A DNA stretch of 9,705 nucleotides from the NCBI GenBank assembly GCA_018609935.1, contig JAHENH010000097.1:1-9705 (forward strand). The letters are read 5' to 3'. Position numbers and translations under genes: made by a program. This DNA comes from Halobacteriales archaeon (GTDB lineage: Archaea > Halobacteriota > Halobacteria > Halorutilales > JAHENH01). Each line of letters begins with the position of its first letter. The stretch's first letter is position 1. Under the pieces are notes generated by a model, which had not been told where the DNA came from, ran no database searches, and saw only the letters and a program-made list of their open reading frames with translations. Positions 6,672 to 9,705 of this stretch are shown in pieces.

Positions 6672-6995
6672 TTAATTATTCATTCTATAAAGGATCACCG
6701 ATCCTGTAGCTAATTCTAATTCTTTTATGTGCATGAACCATCTAGCACCTGCCTTCATAGTTATAGATTGACCCGTTATCTTACCGGTACTACCCTCCAT
6801 ATTAGTGGTTAGGCTGGTAAAAGTAGTATCCTCAACAGCTTCTATCGCTACCACGGAATTTCCAAAATCACTAGTATCTTTAGAACTATCGGTATTATAT
6901 ATGAAATAAGGCTTAGTATTGGTTATACTTATAGCTGTCAGCTTATTTATAGCCGTCACTATCTTATCTATATGATCTTGTGCTGAAAAAGGCAT
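6672..6995 (-). CDS. Small putative virion (decoration/fibre-associated) protein, 107 aa
   Basis: A helical N-terminus (SAQDHIDKIVTAINKLTAIS, 4-23) is followed by a beta-rich domain: SVVAIEAVEDTTFTSLTTNM (47-66), GKITGQSITMKAGARWF (71-87) and HIKELELATGSVILYR (89-104). This C-terminal pattern of a variable value, a threshold-like 'ITMKAGARWF' strand and a final 'LELATGSVILYR' strand is one I recall from small phage capsid- or fibre-associated proteins. A virion surface protein is therefore the best reading. It has no signal peptide or membrane segment. It follows the 209-aa gene after 8 nt and precedes the membrane/lysis block. The precise virion location is unknown. Confidence 0.72.
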   Translation of the reverse strand: MPFSAQDHIDKIVTAINKLTAISITNTKPYFIYNTDSSKDTSDFGNSVVAIEAVEDTTFTSLTTNMEGSTGKITGQSITMKAGARWFMHIKELELATGSVILYRMNN

Positions 6996-7003
6996 AATAT
7001 TTC

Positions 7004-7633
7004 TTAGTTACAACCACAATCCTCATTCATGATCTCTAAAGCATGAGATTGCATGGAGCAAAACTGTGATTCAGTTATACAATTCAATTTATTCAATATA
7101 TCTGAAGATGTTATGGATTCTTTACTTACTTCCTTACCATCTTCATTTCCACTGGTTATAGTTATACTATCCGAATCTATATTAGTAGCGTCGGCATCTG
7201 TACTATATACTATGACACAGTTACCATCTAATATTGTCTTATAGTTCACATTCAAGTTACTTGGACTATTAGAATCTATCTCAGAGACAAAGAAAGAAGC
7301 TATATCCTTAGCATCTCCACTATTACTGTATGTAAAAGTATCCACTGTATCAGGACTGGTGGATGTATCCTTTATCTTTATCTCTATAGTTATACTCTCA
7401 TCATCATCGGGCTTAGTTATACAGAATTTCTTACTGTATAGAACTTCATCCTCGAATGCATTATATTTTTTCATAACTCTTATATAAGAAGATAGTATCC
7501 TTATATTAGTTATATCATCTCCCGTTACCTCCCCTATGGTCAATTTATCAGCCATACTCTTCATGTGATCGGAGAAATTACACTGAACATTATTGACATG
7601 GTCTTTCTTATTTTGGTCTGTAAATGTTCCCAT
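7004..7633 (-). CDS. Putative virion protein with helical ends and a central beta domain, 209 aa
   Basis: I do not recognise the whole protein. Residues 1-62 are helical (HMKSMADKLTIGE, ITNIRILSSYIRVMKKYNAF). Residues 68-170 are rich in Thr/Ser/Asp/Ile and look like a beta domain of the kind common in phage structural proteins: a strand pair, 'TFTYSNSGDAKDIASFFVSE', then NYKTILDGNCVIVYSTD. Residues 174-209 return to helix and end in cysteines (NKLNCITESQFCSMQSHALE, then C206 and C208). The protein looks like a helical scaffold into which a beta domain was inserted. It is strongly acidic and has no membrane segment. It is joined to the 130-aa virion-type gene by a TAATG overlap, so a structural role is likely by context only. 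Confidence 0.72.
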   Translation of the reverse strand: MGTFTDQNKKDHVNNVQCNFSDHMKSMADKLTIGEVTGDDITNIRILSSYIRVMKKYNAFEDEVLYSKKFCITKPDDDESITIEIKIKDTSTSPDTVDTFTYSNSGDAKDIASFFVSEIDSNSPSNLNVNYKTILDGNCVIVYSTDADATNIDSDSITITSGNEDGKEVSKESITSSDILNKLNCITESQFCSMQSHALEIMNEDCGCN

Positions 7634-8025
7634 TATACTTCTATCTCAGTATATAATACAGTTATTTTCACATCGAAATCCCCTGCTGTAGGGTCTCCGG
7701 TTTTTACTTTAGCATTTATAGCATTATTATCGGCAGCTATACCTGAATCCACTATAGAAAATATGCTTTTCTCAGCAGCACTAGCTAATAATATCCCTGT
7801 ATTAAGGGCTTGTTCTGTACCTGCTCCTGAAGAGAAAAGACCGAGATCCGTATTAGTACCGTATGAACTTCCTACAGAAGAAGCAGTTTCAGCTAAAGCT
7901 CCTACTACTTGTATAGCTTTACCCGATCCGGGAGCTGCTATAACTTCTATAGGTGTCGTATTCAATGATAGGATCTCTGACGAAGTTATTGTCTTTGTTG
8001 CTGATTTTATATTAATATAAGCCAT
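7633..8025 (-). CDS. Small virion (decoration/capsid-associated type) protein, 130 aa
   Basis: The layout is ITSSEILSLNTTPIEVIAAP (13-32), GSGKAIQVVGALAETAS (33-49), a variable Gly/Ser/Thr loop with a SSYGTNTDLGLF segment (53-64), and a GDPTAGDFDVKITVLYTEIEV end (110-130). I recall the 'L.TTPIE.I.APG.GKAI.V' and 'GDPT.GD....VLY' pair from small capsid-associated or fibre-associated proteins in many phages, where the fold is a compact beta barrel. There is no signal peptide or cysteine. The gene is flanked by TAATG overlaps on both sides, with the fibre gene upstream and the 209-aa gene downstream, so the three should be made together. A structural role is likely; whether it sits on head or tail is open. 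Confidence 0.78.
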   Translation of the reverse strand: MAYINIKSATKTITSSEILSLNTTPIEVIAAPGSGKAIQVVGALAETASSVGSSYGTNTDLGLFSSGAGTEQALNTGILLASAAEKSIFSIVDSGIAADNNAINAKVKTGDPTAGDFDVKITVLYTEIEV

Positions 8026-9392
8026 TATGCTTTAGATTTTATTGTTTCAAGAGTAGTAGCATCATCTAATATGTAGAAAAAGGATGATAGATCTATAGCG
8101 AATCCTCCCCAATCTTGAGCATCCGTAGTATTAAGAGTAAAAGGGAATTGTTCAGCTCCTTTCTCTTGAGAATTCATAAAATTAGTACCATCGTGAGATG
8201 ATCTGTAATTGGTCCAATCCAATATATAGTCATTCACATTAGCTACAGTGCAAAGATGTCGCAATGAACTCGTCTGTAATTGAGAACTGGAATCCCCTAC
8301 AGAAGCCTTCGGAGATTCAAATCCACCTACAGAGGTCAATCTTATTTTACCGTCTGTCATGATCTCGAATTTAGCGGATATAGTATCCAGTGCAATGACC
8401 TTACTTGAATTACTTTCTTGTATTCTTCTTCTCATCCCTATAGGACCTACGAACTGTGTATGTGATTCCGGATGAAGATCTGAATCATTGAACAGTGGAG
8501 GAGATTCTAATTCCGCCCCTATACCATCATCCATTACTACATTATTACCCGAAGCTGTTGTTTCTGTTGTAGCAGATGTTGTAGTAGGATAATTATCTTG
8601 ATCGGTAACAATACCCCCATCATCTATAGGTATGACCCATACACCTCTTAGAAATACAGTTCTACCTATTATTCTATATTGAGGCTGTGATTGATTAGTG
8701 AGGTCGTAAAGACCGTGTGTTCCTGTAGAATCATAATCAGCTATATTCTTCCATCCACTATCATATTCAGTTAAAAGATCATCAATGAATAACCACCCCT
8801 TATTACTACTGTTATTAACTCCATATACCTTGAAATTAGAAGGAGAATTCTCATCACCATCTAACCTGGCTCCATCGGTCCCTTTCTCTAAGGAAGTACC
8901 ATTGTTCGTATCAGGTTCAAGATCTAACTTTCCCGAATTATCTGTTAATCCGTCTCCCGCTACATTAGATGAGTCTAATTCATTAGATCCTACTGTATTA
9001 TCTTTTAAATGCCTTTGTTCTATTATATCATTCTGCTCAAAGTCGGGAAAAACTCTGAGTGTCCAAGAAGAACCATCATATCTAGCCTCTATCGTATTTT
9101 CTTTATTAAGGAGGTCTTCATCTATGGACGCTCCTAATATAGTTAGTGTGTTTCCATTTAAAGTTATATCAGAAGATATTTTAAATCTGAATACAGTGCC
9201 CTCATCTCCGGATCCCGAAGCACTAGATGTTATGGTCAGACTAGAACTAAGGGTAACGGATCCTGAGGTCACTAGCTCATATTCCTCGGGATGTTCCTTA
9301 TCCAAAGTTATAGTGGATCCTGAATCCCCTGTAATATCATTAGTGAGACTACTAGCTGATACTGTTATAGAAGAATTAGGTTTAAAAGCCAT
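8025..9392 (-). CDS. Fibre-like virion protein with C-terminal knob-type domain, 455 aa
   Basis: Residues 1-113 are Ser/Thr/Gly-rich beta sequence ending in EARYDGSSWTLRVF (102-115), a module common at the start of phage fibres. A linker (120-150) contains HLKDNTVGSNELDSSNVAGDGL-type text typical of trimeric fibre shafts. From about 213 the sequence GWKNIADYDSTGTHGLYD, QPQYRIIGRTVFLRGVWVIP (236-255) resembles the receptor-binding knob of fibre or baseplate proteins. The remaining C-terminal region (300-455) is beta-rich with few hydrophobic runs and no membrane segment. It could be a head fibre, as seen in crAss-like phages, or a tail/receptor-binding protein; sequence alone does not decide. 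It begins one base after the stop of the upstream gene and overlaps the 130-aa gene by TAATG. Confidence 0.78.
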   Translation of the reverse strand: MAFKPNSSITVSASSLTNDITGDSGSTITLDKEHPEEYELVTSGSVTLSSSLTITSSASGSGDEGTVFRFKISSDITLNGNTLTILGASIDEDLLNKENTIEARYDGSSWTLRVFPDFEQNDIIEQRHLKDNTVGSNELDSSNVAGDGLTDNSGKLDLEPDTNNGTSLEKGTDGARLDGDENSPSNFKVYGVNNSSNKGWLFIDDLLTEYDSGWKNIADYDSTGTHGLYDLTNQSQPQYRIIGRTVFLRGVWVIPIDDGGIVTDQDNYPTTTSATTETTASGNNVVMDDGIGAELESPPLFNDSDLHPESHTQFVGPIGMRRRIQESNSSKVIALDTISAKFEIMTDGKIRLTSVGGFESPKASVGDSSSQLQTSSLRHLCTVANVNDYILDWTNYRSSHDGTNFMNSQEKGAEQFPFTLNTTDAQDWGGFAIDLSSFFYILDDATTLETIKSKA

Positions 9393-9393
9393 C

Positions 9394-9705
9394 TTATTTT
9401 ATATATTTTATCATTTTTATATTCTCTATCTTAGCTGTATTAGATAGTCTGGATTCTCTTATCTTTATGGCAAGATCATTATCAACACTTAGATCTATAC
9501 TTTTACTCCCTCTATATCTGAAACGACCATTACCATAATAATCATTCCACCACCAAGAGACTATTACATTACTTCCATCTCTCTCCACTCTACTCACTAT
9601 CTTGAAATTATTATATTCAGAATTACCGGTGATATCTAAAGCATAGGAATTAACAGCTATAGGTCTTACAGCATTATCTTTACCCGCTACTATATTACCT
9701 CCTAA
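9394..9705 (-). CDS. C-terminal end of an unidentified protein, 5' end beyond window
   Basis: The frame is open from base 9705 to the TAA at 9396-9394, giving 103 C-terminal residues; the start lies outside the window. A GTG at 9597 within this frame could be mistaken for a start, but 36 further sense codons precede it without a stop, and the upstream residues (NIVAGKDNAVRPIAVNSYAL, DITGNSEYNN) read as ordinary beta-rich protein. The end is rich in aromatic and basic residues: SNVIVSWWWNDYYGNGRFRY, then KSIDLSVDNDLAIKIRES and a Lys-rich tail. I do not recognise the family. Its position one base before the fibre gene and its beta-rich composition suggest another virion protein, which is inference. 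Confidence 0.75.
   Translation of the reverse strand, partial: LGGNIVAGKDNAVRPIAVNSYALDITGNSEYNNFKIVSRVERDGSNVIVSWWWNDYYGNGRFRYRGSKSIDLSVDNDLAIKIRESRLSNTAKIENIKMIKYIK

Noticed and set aside
7565..8020. A 151-codon open frame on the plus strand, opposite the 130-aa virion gene
   Set aside because: It mirrors the 130-aa gene, whose product has recognisable virion-protein patterns; the plus-strand product has no motif and no promoter.
8785..9447. A 220-codon open frame on the plus strand, opposite the fibre gene
   Set aside because: It is antisense to a well-supported fibre gene, its translation is low-complexity Ser/Leu/Pro text with no motif, and every other gene in the window is on the minus strand. 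The openness follows from the codon composition of the fibre gene.

Overview
The window reads as late (virion) genes of a tailed phage infecting a Bacteroidota host, most like the crAss-like podoviruses (Crassvirales) and relatives such as Cellulophaga phages. This rests on remembered family signatures in the head-tail ring and stabilization/muzzle proteins, the AT-rich DNA, start sites without a Shine-Dalgarno sequence, and one textbook-like Bacteroidota promoter (TTTG-N20-TATATTTGC). No search was run, so the assignment to Crassvirales is inference. All genes lie on the minus strand, packed with at most about 40 nt between them. There are no RNA genes, no CRISPR array, no mobile elements and no non-coding stretch longer than 50 bases.

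In the direction of transcription (high to low coordinates) the window opens with the C-terminal end of an unidentified protein (9705-9394). Next come a 455-aa fibre-like protein and three small putative virion proteins of 130, 209 and 107 aa. A compact membrane/lysis-like block follows (6659-5605): an 86-aa coiled-coil protein with a C-terminal membrane anchor, an 85-aa two-TM holin-like protein, and a 198-aa N-anchored envelope protein with a beta-rich C-terminus that overlaps the holin-like gene by 65 nt. No endolysin is present in the window.

A promoter match sits at the end of that block and drives a second group: a 396-aa calcineurin-like metallophosphoesterase with an N-terminal helix-turn-helix-like region, then the tail-assembly block. 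That block holds a 241-aa ring/connector protein, a 171-aa basic conserved protein, an 86-aa charged protein, a 295-aa ring/connector protein, and the first 658 residues of a large stabilization/muzzle (nozzle-type) protein that runs off the left edge. Four junctions are TAATG stop-start overlaps, which suggests translational coupling.

The likely joint role is building the portal-proximal tail (ring proteins plus muzzle) and surface fibres, with host-envelope disruption encoded between them. The metallophosphoesterase is the one clear enzyme, and its purpose inside a structural operon is open. The standard genetic code explains every gene; I see no need for stop-codon recoding.
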